Shown: positions 11,301 through 22,212 of the stretch, one piece after another
Numbering within the stretch: the stretch's first letter is position 1
How the letters are laid out: each line of letters starts with the position of its first letter
From: Durusdinium trenchii
Taxonomy: Eukaryota > Sar > Dinophyceae > Suessiales > Symbiodiniaceae
Length of the DNA stretch: 64,000 nt
Assembly: GCA_963970005.1 (NCBI GenBank)
Contig: CAXAMN010000001.1
Location: 350,258-414,257, forward strand
Direction: 5' to 3'
Program-made: the position numbers and the translations under genes
The notes under the pieces: generated by a model
Told to the model about the DNA's origin: nothing
The model's database searches: none
Seen by the model: only the letters and a program-made list of their open reading frames with translations

Positions 11301-13178
11301 CAATTGGTCAAGACTAGATGGGCCATTGGAATGAACATCTATGAAAGAGAGCCCAGCTGTGATTGCATTAAGCAGGGGTTGAGCAGGGGTTTTCTCACTT
11401 TGTTGCCATCCCTCTGCAAAAGTGTCCAGGCATCGCAGCTCACCCTGAAGCACCTCATAAGTTCATTGAATTTCACTGGGATGGTTCAGTCCAGGTGTTC
11501 CACAAGACACACAAGGTGCATGATTGAGGATTTCTCGGCGCCTGTAGGCAATTCCACTCAAACTCGACATGCTTTCCCACCCAGCAACAGCACTCTTATT
11601 CACTTCTTCTAGGTGTTGCCCGCTTTCTACCCTCCCAAAAGAGTCTGAGTCACCATGTTTCTCCCGTGATGCGCCTCAAAAGGTGTGTGTTAAAGGATGT
11701 TAAAGGTAAACGTCCTTGATCATCACCACGAGCATCGAACTCCTTGTCGCAGGCATAAGTGCGCTCCACGATAGTTTTCGAGGCAGTGTTTTTGAGGCTT
11801 GCCGAGGGGCGAATCGCTCGATTGACAGTGATATTCCGATGAAAGCACTTGATCCCATGGAATTTGTGAACAGAGGTTGCCAAGTTGAATTCGTATCGGG
11901 CACACAACGTGATTCTCCTGAGTAGAAGTTGGTGCATTCCGCAGTAACTTTTCTCCTGATGGGTTTCCGTGCGAGAGAAACAGCTGAAAAGCTACTGATT
12001 TGTGTAGAGTATTGATTCATATCGATTCCGCTAACTCTCAAACATGTCGTTCTTTGTCAGTTTGTGCTTCTTGAACACCTGCGAATGAGAAAGGAGCGTT
12101 ACAACCAGTCTGCAGACGCTGTGATTCGAGGTGTTGTTGGCTCGTGCTCTAGGAGCTAAGGTTGGCAAGGACGGATGGGGAGTCTCCCGTCGGCGTGACA
12201 GCCCTTGGCCTTCATGCATACTTTATGCCTTGCACAGTGATTGGGAAGATTTTGTGTTTTGTGTGTTTGAGATATTTTCAATTTTGTTCAATCCTATGCC
12301 TATGCCACCGAGAAAGATTCAAAGGGCTCCAGCGATTCTTAGTTCATCAAACTGCCCGAAGGAGTGCTATTTGAGTGGCCTTATGGTCGAATATGACTTG
12401 CTGACCATAGGCGCTCATATCTTGAATTGGATTCTCATTGAAGGTCTGTGTTGGGTGTGTCATGTAGGAGCGATAGAGGACCTGTTTGGATAGTTTGAGG
12501 GAATAGTGTACTTTTGTTGCAATTCAACAGTGACTGGTTAGTGCCCGTATCCAAATGTGCTTTTCAAACACTCTGCCAGGTGACCATGTTGCAATTGGCT
12601 GTGGGTGGCTTGACCTTGGAAAGTGCATGTGACTGGGAATATAGATAAACAAGGTACGTGCGAGGGTATAATCTGATGCAGACAGATACATGCGCATGGG
12701 TAGGACTTGTACATGCTGTGTAAATGTGTTATGACACTATAATTCCACTATGATTTGTTTTCTATATTATATGATACACAAAGTGTCACATAGTCCCACC
12801 TGACCGTCTCACTTGCACTCTATGTATGCAGTATGCCCGCAAAGGCATTCGATGTTCATCATTCGACGCTTTGAGCGTCAACGAGCGGCCTCGGCCTCTC
12901 GAGAAGCGGTCGACCGAGGTGCGACACCACTGGACATACCGTGGAGAACATGGTCATCAAGCTTGCACCGACGAGGCGAGAGCCCATGAAGTGAACAAAC
13001 ACCGTGAAAACAGCCGAAGGTGGGCCCAAAGTTCAGGAGATTGGTAGGATGTTGTCTTTTTACACATGAGCACTGGGATTGGTGCTCACAGTTTTAAGCA
13101 GATCACATCGACTCTTTATGGTCCGGCCTGGGACGCCAAGCGTTGCCAGGATCGCAGATGGTGCAGCGCTGTTGCCAG
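5257..13178 (+). CDS. Gene A: 3' part of a membrane/beta-helix NRPS-type protein (paralogue of gene B)
   Basis: A multi-exon gene on the plus strand, recognised because each exon matches one in gene B in the same order and usually the same splice phase. It covers units 2 and 3: membrane segments, a QKW-x-LIG or LKW-x-VIG motif, a short Leu-Gly-x-Lys-Ile-Gly linker and hexapeptide-like beta-helix turns. One exon pair (7440-7573 against 56409-56542) has 27 of 41 compared residues identical, so this is an old duplication. The region is related to the C-terminal part of epsilon-poly-L-lysine synthetase-like proteins (TIGR02353). No adenylation, carrier or unit-1 exons are visible in the 5.2 kb upstream, so they lie outside the window or are lost. 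Most introns start with GC. Exons used: 5257-5351, 6497-6663, 6832-6916, 7089-7180, 7440-7573, 7687-7781, 8468-8502, 8601-8642, 8948-about 9036, 9134-9186, 9581-about 9615, 9861-about 9945, 10101-10138, 10203-about 10245, 10314-10362, 10656-about 10700, 11754-11797, 12362-12410, 12580-12604, 12919-12975, 13150-about 13178. Confidence 0.85.
6070..6390 (+). repeat. CACAAGAGTGTCC tandem repeat inside a gene A intron
   Basis: Roughly 10-13-bp units such as CACAAGAGTGTCC are repeated many times with variation. The array lies in the intron 5352-6496. The matching intron in gene B (55170-55248) is only 79 bases and has no array. Confidence 0.9.
6497..6916 (+). CDS. Gene A exons: unit 2 membrane segments and QKW-x-LIG motif
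   Basis: Two exons, 6497-6663 and 6832-6916. The first gives a long hydrophobic run with WTYYRFEEY, FMHPINFFRAVVIVLQKW and ILIG; the second continues DFRKQKKDQISHW and WVHGRA. Spliced, the join reads ILIGDFRKQ, exactly as in gene B (FLIGDFRKQ). Intron 6664-6831 is GC-AG. The second exon ends at HDFE before a GA donor, as in gene B. Confidence 0.85.
7089..7180 (+). CDS. Gene A exon: unit 2 entry to the beta-helix
   Basis: Encodes FFTNTEFLSWLYRALGTKIG followed by HRVQIDQ, matching LFTNTEFLSYIYRALGTKIG in gene B. This is the leucine-rich linker that leads into a left-handed beta-helix domain in TIGR02353-type proteins. Flanking introns are GA-AG before and GC-AG after. Confidence 0.85.
7440..7781 (+). 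CDS. Gene A exons: unit 2 beta-helix core
   Basis: Exons 7440-7573 (CIHVDDYVVFG, APWVPLEYSRKM) and 7687-7781 (PKQRYADIRICRGANVLDHC, TLLPGVTVAER). The spaced V/I-x-x-G and LLPGVTV patterns are typical of hexapeptide-repeat turns. They are joined across a 113-base GC-AG intron in phase 1, as in gene B. Confidence 0.85.
8468..9036 (+). CDS. Gene A exons: unit 2 beta-helix end and linker
   Basis: Exons 8468-8502 (AVLGTYTLATAG), 8601-8642 (GYYPPLAIHSGNQRG) and 8948-about 9036 (RSMHLRDYLASPSMR). In gene B the last two are one uninterrupted exon; here they are split by the GT-AG intron 8643-8947. The first intron, 8503-8600, appears to start with GG, whereas gene B has GT at the same place. The right end is approximate. 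Confidence 0.75.
8825..8882. repeat. (TA)n microsatellite
   Basis: ATATATAT runs inside the gene A-specific intron 8643-8947. Confidence 0.95.
9134..9945 (+). CDS. Gene A exons: start of unit 3 membrane region
   Basis: Exons 9134-9186 (ELEDKTMQDLDSPITWWR), 9581-about 9615 (FNLVILLVILPP, a membrane segment) and 9861-about 9945 (PLPTAAWVVTYFGVTTLWDF). All three have counterparts in gene B at 57918, 58141 and 58522. The ends of the second and third exons are approximate. Confidence 0.8.
10101..10362 (+). CDS. Gene A exons: unit 3 membrane segments and LLKW-x-VIGRY motif
   Basis: Exons 10101-10138 (EGILTGLLVTPFV), 10203-about 10245 (VFNSIELFLWLW) and 10314-10362 (LLLNILLKWIVIGRYK). The last carries the LLKW-x-x-x-GRY signature found before each soluble domain in this protein type. 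The final donor is GC; the paralogous gene B donor is GT. Confidence 0.85.
10656..11797 (+). CDS. Gene A exons: unit 3 AGEYKFFGSYH and GISALHDSFRG blocks
   Basis: Exon 10656-about 10700 encodes AGEYKFFGSYHVPML and follows IGRYK directly after splicing. Exon 11754-11797 encodes GISALHDSFRGSVFE. Gene B has AGEYKFFGSYHVATL and GISALQDCLRGTVFE. One or more further exons may lie in the 1.05 kb between them but none was identified. Confidence 0.78.
12362..13178 (+). CDS. Gene A exons: unit 3 beta-helix and 3' end
   Basis: Exons 12362-12410 (ECYLSGLMVEYDLLTIG), 12580-12604 (GDHVAIGCG), 12919-12975 (CDTTGHTVENMVIKLAPTR) and 13150-about 13178 (IADGAALLPG). Spliced, they give a continuous hexapeptide-like beta-helix segment. 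The last exon may run on to a stop near 13227 or be spliced again at a GC donor; the true C terminus is not certain. Confidence 0.8.
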
Positions 13179-13228
13179 GCCGGGCCCGTACGCTGTTCGT
13201 CCAAACCCGACCGCGGCATCTGTAAATG

Positions 13229-16200
13229 GGACGACCAGGCAGGTGAGTAAATGCTTTGTGGGCATGATGTTTGACCATGTCCTTTGTTGTGATTGTCTCC
13301 GGTACAGAAGCCTGCGCAGCTTGCAAAACGCTTCTGACCTTAGTGTGCATGGATTCCAAGTACGTTGGTCGCTTGCCAGTTTGGCACGGTGACCTCGGCT
13401 ATTGCGTGGTGCGCGTGATGAGTCCTATGTTGATTTTTGGGAGTGCTACTGTTGACCGCAGTAGCCGTAGCCAGTGCACCTCACATATACTAATCACATC
13501 TAATCACTAGTTCTACTGTTCTACTGTTGATGATGCATTTGAATCGGACCATTTTGTCGATGCATTTCGTGTAGTTGCCTAAGTGGCTAAAGCGAGTGAA
13601 CAGAAATTATTGTAAAAGCCATATATTAATATAAACTTTGGCCAGCAGATAAGATATAAATGAAAAGATTGCTGGCCATATAATAATCATTCATTGGCCA
13701 TTAATTTAAATAAAGAATACAATAAATTGATGGCCACTATTTTGCTTTTATTTTCCTCTTCTTATTTGGTCTTTGGGGTCACAGATGAACCAATAAAATA
13801 AAAGCAAAATAGATTATTATTAACTATTAACTGGCCTATAAATTAAAGGCCAGAATATGCTGGTCGACCTTTGACGTCTTCCGTCGAATCCCAACGCAGC
13901 ATGTTGATAGAGGCACTCTTGAGTTCAACTCCCCCAAGAACTAGAAATGGGGACACCAAAATGAAAGCCATAATTGCTTCAACTATATATCAAGTTCAAC
14001 CATAAAGACACAAACCGATGTCTTACAACATTGATGTGGATCAGATTGGATCAGCCACGGTCGAATTGAGAAGTCCATTTTGCTTGGCCAGTGTGGGACA
14101 GTCATTTATCACCCTCTTTAGATACATCATGTTATGACAATTAAACAGCTTTAGAGGAGGGAGGAACTTCGGCTGTGTGAGGTGACAAAATTATTGAGTG
14201 TCTTGCAAGATTCTACAGGGAAAGGGTTGTCAATTTGGAACCTTCAAGAAGAAAACATCTAGTCCTAGTGGTGTATTGCTGCCCTACTTGTATATTTCTA
14301 TCCAACTTGGTTTTCATCCTTTTCTTGGTGCGCTGGGTACGAATCACCGCGCCTAGGATCTTTTGCGATGCCTGGCTCGGAGATCGAGGATGAGGCCCAA
14401 AGCTGCCTTGCTGTTCTGTTCGTCGAAAGGTGATCACCCAGTCCTATATCATCAATCATCAACCCCCACGAAGCAACAAGTAAACACATGAAAACGCTCT
14501 TGGATGCTCAGATTGCATGACTACGATTGCGAGGGTAGTATGAACAAAGAGCCTCCGTTTCGGTATCCGATGCTGTGCGCCTTTGTAACTTCGGCAGGCG
14601 GTGCTCATGGAACACACGCAGGCAACGTGGAGACGATTTGTCAGCATACAAATAAAAAGCAGGGTGCGTTCATGGAAGAGTGAACTTTACCCGCACGGGG
14701 CATGATAACCCTTTGCTAGCCTCTTCACGAGCAAGCTCGTAGGGAAGGCCAAGACCTTTTTTCCTTGTCTTGAGTCAGGTCTTGAAAGGAGAAACAGTGC
14801 CATCAAGAGAGGCCTGAGCGGGATAGTGCGTTCTCAGGGCATTGGGTCAGTCGACACAGCATTTTTCAGGGATATCGGATAGCCTTAAGAGAGATTGGAC
14901 CATTTTGTCGTGTATGTAGGTATGCCTTTATAAGCATGGATTGGCAAACGCCAGAAGAGTTCCCCAACCAATCAAATTGTTTGGGTGTCCCGGTGTCCCA
15001 AAAAATGCTCAGTGCGGCTCCAAAGGGATTCTGCGCAGATCCAATTATCTACACAGAATGGGAACATGATGTCGTTTTCTTGCCAAGAGTGAGTGAGCAG
15101 ATGTCACCCTTTTTTGACCTCGAGGTCTGGGCAGGCATGCCAGCCTCAAGCTGCAGGCCTGTGCCAAAGTGAACGGGCCCCGCATGTCATCATATGCCCT
15201 ACATGTTTTGCTATGGCTCAAAGAGATAGGGGTAAATTGGGTGAAAGGAAGGAGTTGAAGCCACCGGTCTTATCACTGTTTGTTCCTTGGACATCGATTT
15301 CTTGACTGTTCCTATGCCAATCAGTGTTGGAGCCATTATTAGTTGAATTAGATAGTTAGTTAGGAGTTGCATCCGGCACAACTTGGCCGAGCTTGGCAGC
15401 TCCAGAGCCTGAACACGGAAACAGGCATTGGCTGAAGTGGAACATGTCAGACGGAGTCAGCTGGGCCATTGTAAGATCCGTGTAGGTCACATGTGTGCTC
15501 CTTTGGGAGCACAAGCATGAGGCAAGATATGAGCATACAAAATATATAAACACACAGGAGAGCCCATGTGAGCAGTCAGGGCACACAGAGGAGAGCCACT
15601 TAGGAGCACACATGTGACCAGTTGAGGTTTGAGCTAACTTGACAAAGTATTCTGATTCCCCGCTCTCGCTCATTGAATATAGCGTGCCAATGTGGTATTT
15701 CTTTAAAGGTTGGTTGGCTTGAGCTTTCGAATCACGGGCGAGGGGTGGGGTGATTGGCCTAAGTATGTAAGCTACTAGTCAGTAGCTTCTTAGGCTTACA
15801 TGCAGAAGGGCTCAGGCTTCGTTCAAGGAAGCTCCCCGCATGAGGGTGGGAGGGAGCTTCTTTGAAGAAGCTTGAGACTTATATGTAGTTATATGTAATG
15901 ATTTAGTTCCCAGATCATATTAAGCATTTACTGTAAGTACAGTTATATGATAGGATTTGTATGGTTTTCCGCATCTTAGATTAGAATGATAGGATGTCTT
16001 GTTGATGCGAACTATGAAAGACAATCAAACATTTTGCCCTGTTGAAATGATTTCCTTTACACCTGAAATGGGAAGGTTTCCTTCTGAAGCTTCCTCTCAG
16101 ATATGAGTACACACGCCTTTATAAACAATAGACACATTTTGGCAGTGTATGAGTCTATTGCCAATTTTAAAAGATGTCCTTGTCACAAATGGACGCCCCT

Positions 16201-19200
16201 TCAAAGTCATGGTGTGTGTTTGCACGCCTCTTTTAACTGGAATGTTTCCGAATGCGAGTCAGAGAGAGGGCACCTGTTGGGCACCATTGAGGGGCACCTG
16301 TTGGGAACCACGACCCTTCGTTCTTTTTTTTAAACACCATTTTGCAATAGGAGCTATCTGAAAAGTCGAGCAGCTCAGGTAACGACAAGTTTTTGTCGGT
16401 CCCAGATGCTTTAAAGTCTTTGAGGTTAGTAGATCTTTGGGGAGAGGGACCGCGTATTAAAAACTACTGGTCTGTTGCTGAAAGGTGAACGCGCACAGCA
16501 CCGCAACTACAGGCCAATTGGATCGAACCATGCGAACGATGTCTAAACCAGATTCTTTGCACCATTTTACACCGAATTACCCTGAAATCCGCCACAGTGT
16601 GGCCACACTGTTTGTGGAAAGCGAAACCTTACATGAAAACGATGAATAAGTTTCAATATGGTAGAGACATGTCTCCCTGCCTGTTCCGTGCGAATGTTGC
16701 CTTGTGTATTCCAGTCACGTTTGCATTCCGATGCGGTCTCAGTTGAGACCGAACGGGATTGAAGCAGAACGCGGACCATTAATTCGAATCTTGGATGCCT
16801 GCCGCATGGTGCGGCAGGCGCACAGCGCGTTCCCCGAGAAACTCGGGTGTTCTTTCAATATGCCCTCAGGAATTGTTTTGGACGTTTGACTCCTTAAGTT
16901 ATGAGGAAATCAGACCATAGCAGCATCTAGTATCATCATCAATTGTTCACTCGCGGTTTGGGCATGCTTGATCTCTGTGGTGTTTTGAAATCCGCCCCCA
17001 AAGGGGGGGAATTCACTTGAGTCGACGCAACATAATTACTGTAAACTGTAAAGTTCTGGAGTGCAGTGTCAGAGGCGTTTAGTGCGTCGGAGAAAAAGAG
17101 ATGCAGTTCCGCTGGTCTGAGAGGGTATGATCGACTTGTTTACTTGTAAAATGTCAAACAAGATGGTTTCGGATTTGTTTTTTGAAGGTCGACTTGCCAA
17201 CTTGCAAGACGGATTACACCGTTTCACAGTTTGATAAAATCCGTCAAACTTTTCAGGGAAGCGTCACCGTCGTACGTGTTGCGCAGTGCTTGCGGCTACC
17301 AGCGAGTTTTGGTAGCCCTGGAACCTTGAGCAATGTCGAGCCTAACTTTGCCCTTGCTACGGACCGAAGATCGATGTCCGTGACACGGTCACGTGACCCA
17401 TGGACCCATGGACCAATGGAACGGACCGTCCAGTGCATTGTCGACCTCCAAACTGACAATGTTTACGGGTCCCAATCCTGCAGTTCACTGAAGCGCCAGG
17501 ACTGAACACTCCGCCACAGAAGCTTCCCGGAGCAAGTCAGCGACGAAAGGTTGACATTTGTGTCTCAACACTAGGGAAAACTCACAAAGGCTGGATTGAT
17601 GAGCACTCCCGGAGCCCCGTTTGCATCCCCAAGCGGAGTAGCCTTGCCTTTCGTTTGCCTTTTGGGGTGGAGGGTTAAGTCGTGCTGAAGATGCGCTCCT
17701 GGCAGCCGACCCGTGTCAGGTTGTGATGTTACGAAGTGATTGTGCATTGCTAATGTTTGATTCACAAGCAATATGTTGTTCTGAAACGATTTGACCATTT
17801 TCACAAGCAACGGTGGAGCAGGAGCTGTAACTATGCTTGTGGGCCAGTTTCTGTAAATTGTATGAAGTCTCGCAACCCTTGAACGTCCTTTGAACTACAC
17901 ACTTTCATTCTGGACTCAGAGCTTTTGTGGTGTGCTGCACACCAACGTGTGCCAGCAGATTAGGATTTATATAAATCAGAGACTTGGCTTTAATTATCAT
18001 AGGTATGCAGTATGCTCATGTTTCTCATGCTTCGCTGTCCACCACCACACGATGTTCTTTCTTTGGTGGTTCACCATCGCCACAAGGCTGACATCGTCGA
18101 GCACTGGGCTGCAAAGTTGGAGGTGCCAGCCGGGCACCGAGAGGGGTGCAGCTGGGGTCCGACGGTGTTTTTCTGGAGCGAGTAAAAAGGGAGAGGATCG
18201 GACCACGGACCACGAGTGAAATTCCAACACAGCCACAATAGCCACAGAACCTCTGACTGCTGTGGGCATTTCATTCCCTGGCTTTTGCCAAGGAAACGTC
18301 ACTAATTAAAGTTGATAGTGACAGCTTAATTGGTTGGGCATCCCCTAGAAACAAAGCAACACGGAAGGCCTTGAATGGAAGCAAGCCCGAGGGAAAGAGG
18401 ACACAACGCAGCATCAATTTGTCCTACCCAAAGTGCTGTGTTGGACCGCCTCAAGTCACTTTTGAAGCCGGAACAGTCCAGTACTCTTACATGAGACGGG
18501 ATCTTAAGATGCAAAAGTGATCAAATGTAGATCAGATGAGATGGGACCTTGCAAAAGGATGCAAAAGGCAACCGCTACAGCAATCACATGAGATCACATG
18601 TATTTTGGGGGTAGGGCAGGAAATAGGGTCAATGCACAAACCCGCACTCATGAGATAGGCCTTTGTGGACAGATTCTTCCCTCCGCCTTCCTCCGATCCA
18701 CGCTGTTTTTAAACCAATCTGAATCCAAATGCAATGTGGGACCCCTTTGACTTGGCACCCAAGCCATACGCTTTTTCCTTAGTCTTTTTAGAGCAAGGAG
18801 ATAGGACTTTGGGGCATGCTTGACGAGCCAGCACTTCTTTTTTTTGTACATTGCTGACGTGAGATAGGCCTATTCATGGGTTTCCGACATGCATTACTTT
18901 GTCAGCCTTTTTTACAAGGTACATCATTGGTTGTTTTTTGGTGCATTCTTGGCAATGTGACGGCAAACCGGCATCGTCCACCGCTCAGCAGAGTCCCTCT
19001 CAGGAACACGCCGGCCCCCCTCCGCACACACTCACGTTCATCGTCGTAGACCGGGATCATTGGATCGATTGGATTGAGTGTTGAGTCTTTTCTTTAACAA
19101 GACAGTGTCGCAGTCCCGCTTTGATTTGATTACCTTCTCTGTGGAAGAGGCACAGAATCAACCAAAATCCAATGTGCGGGTCTCTGCTTTAGCTGGTGCT

Positions 19201-20850
19201 TGCAAGTTATCATGCTGCACGCTGTACTTTTAGCAGGGGCGTCATTACCTCTTGTGACTCAATCGTTTTGATCCGAAACGGACAGTTCCCACGGGTTTGT
19301 GTGATTATTACATTTTACATCATTTTACTACACGAAGGACTATCTGACTAGGACTGTTTAGAATTGGACCCAGATGCACAGCCAGGTGATCCAGATCAGT
19401 GGGATGAAACACTTTTTTTTGACCGTAGCTACCTCAGGTTTCAGGCCCACGATTGATCTCAAAACTGCGTGCCGCAGTTGGGCCGCTTTCATTTTTGTGA
19501 CAAGGCGAAAAAAATGCGTGGTATCGCACGGTGCAAGTGATACCAGGAGTTGATTTCCCATACATTGATCATTGTGCACAAAACGAGAATTATGACAGCT
19601 CTGTGTCACATAGGCTATGGATGGCTATGGCCATATTATTATACGATGTTATATCATGTTAATATTGAATTGTACTCCTGCCAAGGAAGGAACACAAACC
19701 CTCGAACAGTCCCAGGTCTACAGCAGAGTTCATTGTCAGGGTCTTCCAGACATTTAATGCCATGTATACAATATATATATAATATACAGTGAAACGTGCT
19801 TTCAATGGTGGGAATTTGTTTGAAGGGTTCCCAAAGTCTCCCGCGTTTAGTTGCTGGGGACCTTAATTACTTGCCAAAACGAAAACTGCCAGACAACCCA
19901 CAGAAAAACGATGAAACACGGTTTGCATTGAAACGCGCGATCGCATGTGCTGTGGCCAGGGGTGTCCACCGCTTCTGGCGCAACTGCCTACAGATCAGTT
20001 GGGACCTGCCGAACAACATCGAGAGGTGACGCCAGCGACCCCTTGCCCTGCAGACCTGCAGATCAGGGACTTCGGTAATTATTTTAGGTTGCAGTGACAT
20101 TAATTAAGTACTGCGATTAAACAACATTAAGAAGAGTAAACGCGCATCTAGTCTGTGTTCATTGAAAAACAGACGTGAAGCAAATGCGAATTCCGAACGG
20201 ACAAAATAAACAGCAGAGCAGTTGGGTTGCAACTCAGTTCCGACATTTTTGTAGAAGTGAAATAGACCCATTCGGAAAGAACAAGTGAATATGGACTGGC
20301 ACTTCCGCAGGCTACACAGATTTCGACACTTTTGACTGGCCCCATGCAAATGAAGGATTCATTCGTAGGTCTGGAAGGTCTTTCGACAGGTCTTCACTTC
20401 ATCGAAAATGACCACGACTGGATCCGAGACTGGATTTCTTCGGGTTGGATGTCACTTTCAAAGGGTGTGGGAACTGGCCGTCCAGAGGCCGACGTGGTCT
20501 CAGTGACTTCATGGCTCAAAGGCTGGACCCAGAGGGTTGGGGATGCCACAGTTGGGGTTGGGTCATCGAGGAATGACTCATAAAGACTCCACCAGAAGAC
20601 GCGTCTAATTAAGCGAATTACAATGGGCAAACAGATGCAAAGACAATGAAGGTGATGATAGCAGATGATGTATTGTGGCAGGTGTGGCTGGGAAGTGCCG
20701 TGAAAGGTTTTTGCATTGCACAGGTTAAGCATGGCTAAGCCTTACTTTCAGAGGAGGTACACTTGTATCCCATTCCAGAGTCCAGCGTGTTTCTGGCAAC
20801 AGTGAAATCAGAGACTCGTGGTTGTCTCTCTGAAAATCGATGCCTTTGAC
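13229..20850. other. Long stretch without a recognised gene
   Basis: AT-rich in parts (about 13560-14000). Scattered open frames of up to about 110 codons exist, for example on the plus strand at 17182-17505 and 19796-20029, but none shows a known domain. At about 20396 a GTCTTCAC stretch reads LHFIEND after an AG, as in the gene B exon at 56409, which may be a relic. Confidence 0.5.
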
Positions 20851-20853
20851 TGC

Positions 20854-20864
20854 TTTTGGCTCAA
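20854..20864 (+). promoter_or_regulatory. Possible relic of the dinoflagellate spliced leader
   Basis: TTTTGGCTCAA is identical to the core of the conserved dinoflagellate spliced leader (which ends CCATTTTGGCTCAAG) and lies 37 bases upstream of the ATG of the intronless dioxygenase gene. Leader relics in front of intronless genes are known in dinoflagellates as traces of reintegrated mRNA. Bases on either side do not match, so this is suggestive only. Confidence 0.4.
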
Positions 20865-20901
20865 TCTGGACTTGGAGCTGGAGTGAAAAAAAGAGGGTGC
20901 C

Positions 20902-21906
20902 ATGTACAAGCTGTGCTGTTTGCGTTTGAGCTTCCCTTCACGTGGTTTCAGACTGGCTTTTCGAGCCTATGGATCCACTGAAGAGATTGCCCAGAAAGGC
21001 TATACAGTCGCCTCCTTAGGTGCTGCTGCCAGTGTTCGTGACATGGAAATCGTAGCTCTGCGATTGATGGGTGTTTCTCCCAACAGCACTGGGAGTTACA
21101 ATGGTCGTGGGGGTGTTGTACGCAGCTCCATAGATGGTACTGGCTTTGTGGATTCGGCTGCAGGTGCTCCAAAGGAGCTGCCGGTTCAGTTCCATAATGA
21201 GATGGCCTATGCCTTGGAGTACCCGAAGTATGTTACCTTTGCCATGGTCAAACAAGCGCAAGAGGATGGAACGACCACTTTGGCAGACAACGTGGCTGTG
21301 CACCGCTCTTTGTCAGAACCATTGCTGGAGAAGTTTCGGCAGCTTGGGGTTCAGTACATTCGCTATCTACATGATGAGTCTGAGCGGAACTTGGCACCAG
21401 ACTTCTACAACTCTTGGCAGGGCGCTTTCCAAACTGCTTCTATGGATGAAGCTTTCCAAAAGGGCAATGACAAGGCCAGTTTTTCGATCTTGCAACGGCA
21501 TGATCAGCGTCGGCTGCGCCACGTTTTGTGGTGCCCTGTTTTTCACAAGCATCCGACCTACGGGGAGCTTTTCTTTAACTCAGTCCTGAATCGGCATGGC
21601 TCGTGGCTGGATGGCCATGAGATCTTTGACCAGATGCCCAACCATGAACGCCCCTACCACTGCACTTGGGGCGATGGCAGCGACTTTCAGGATGATGAGC
21701 TAGCAGAGATCCGCCGCGTCTATGAGGAAAACACGGAATACATCAGACTCGATCCAGGAGATGTCCTGGTCTTGGACAACCTTCGAGTTGTTCATGGCCG
21801 AACTTCATACAAAGGAAGTCGTTTGCTTGGCCTGCTCCTGTCAGATATGGTCCCTCGAGAACCTTGCAAACCGCCTGCCGCTTTTGCCAGACTTTTGCAT
21901 GAGTGA
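20902..21906 (+). CDS. TauD/TfdA-family Fe(II)/2-oxoglutarate-dependent dioxygenase
   Basis: A 334-residue protein in a single exon. The metal-binding facial triad is visible as His98-Asn-Glu100 (in QFHNEMAYALEYP) and His298 (in NLRVVHGRTSYKGSR), with Arg307 placed to bind the 2-oxoglutarate carboxylate. The HxE form, instead of HxD, is known in clavaminate synthase and in the asparagine hydroxylase AsnO. GDVLVLDNLRVVHGR is a typical C-terminal TauD block. Such enzymes hydroxylate or desaturate amino acids, carboxylates or related small molecules using O2 and 2-oxoglutarate; the substrate cannot be read from the sequence. An in-frame TGA at 20884 precedes the first ATG, which fixes the start unless the gene is spliced. 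The lack of introns contrasts sharply with the finely split genes on both sides and suggests a retroposed copy. It lies between the two synthetase paralogues on the same strand. Confidence 0.92.
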   Translation: MYKLCCLRLSFPSRGFRLAFRAYGSTEEIAQKGYTVASLGAAASVRDMEIVALRLMGVSPNSTGSYNGRGGVVRSSIDGTGFVDSAAGAPKELPVQFHNEMAYALEYPKYVTFAMVKQAQEDGTTTLADNVAVHRSLSEPLLEKFRQLGVQYIRYLHDESERNLAPDFYNSWQGAFQTASMDEAFQKGNDKASFSILQRHDQRRLRHVLWCPVFHKHPTYGELFFNSVLNRHGSWLDGHEIFDQMPNHERPYHCTWGDGSDFQDDELAEIRRVYEENTEYIRLDPGDVLVLDNLRVVHGRTSYKGSRLLGLLLSDMVPREPCKPPAAFARLLHE

Positions 21907-22119
21907 TGGCTCAAAAAGACTAGCAGTGAGTGATGCAGTTGCAATTTCAATCCAAGCGAGTTCCGCCTCTATAGTTCCGCTAGTTCGGGGGAACAGACAT
22001 GAAGCCAAACCACGTCGTTTTGTTGCAGGCAGTGTGCTGCCACAGGCTGCTGCCTGAGAGGGGAATAGAGGGGAGGGTCTTGCCCTGGCGTTGGTGAACC
22101 CTCAAGGTCCTGAGCCTGA
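21907..22119. other. 3' flank of the dioxygenase gene
   Basis: Non-coding as far as can be seen. No AATAAA-type signal stands out, which is usual for dinoflagellates. Confidence 0.5.
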
Positions 22120-22134
22120 AGAGTTGATGTTCAT

Positions 22135-22212
22135 GGGGCTCCTGGCCGTACTACTAACAAGAAGCTACTAGGGGCTCCTGGCATCGCTACTAGGAGCGTT
22201 CGGACGCCACTA
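22135..22212. repeat. CTACTAGGGGCTCCTGGC dispersed repeat
   Basis: Copies of GGGCTCCTGGC, GCTACTAGGAGC and AAGAAGCTACTAG. The same family is found near 23.45, 35.88, 47.49, 51.41, 53.79 and 59.9 kb. Confidence 0.85.
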
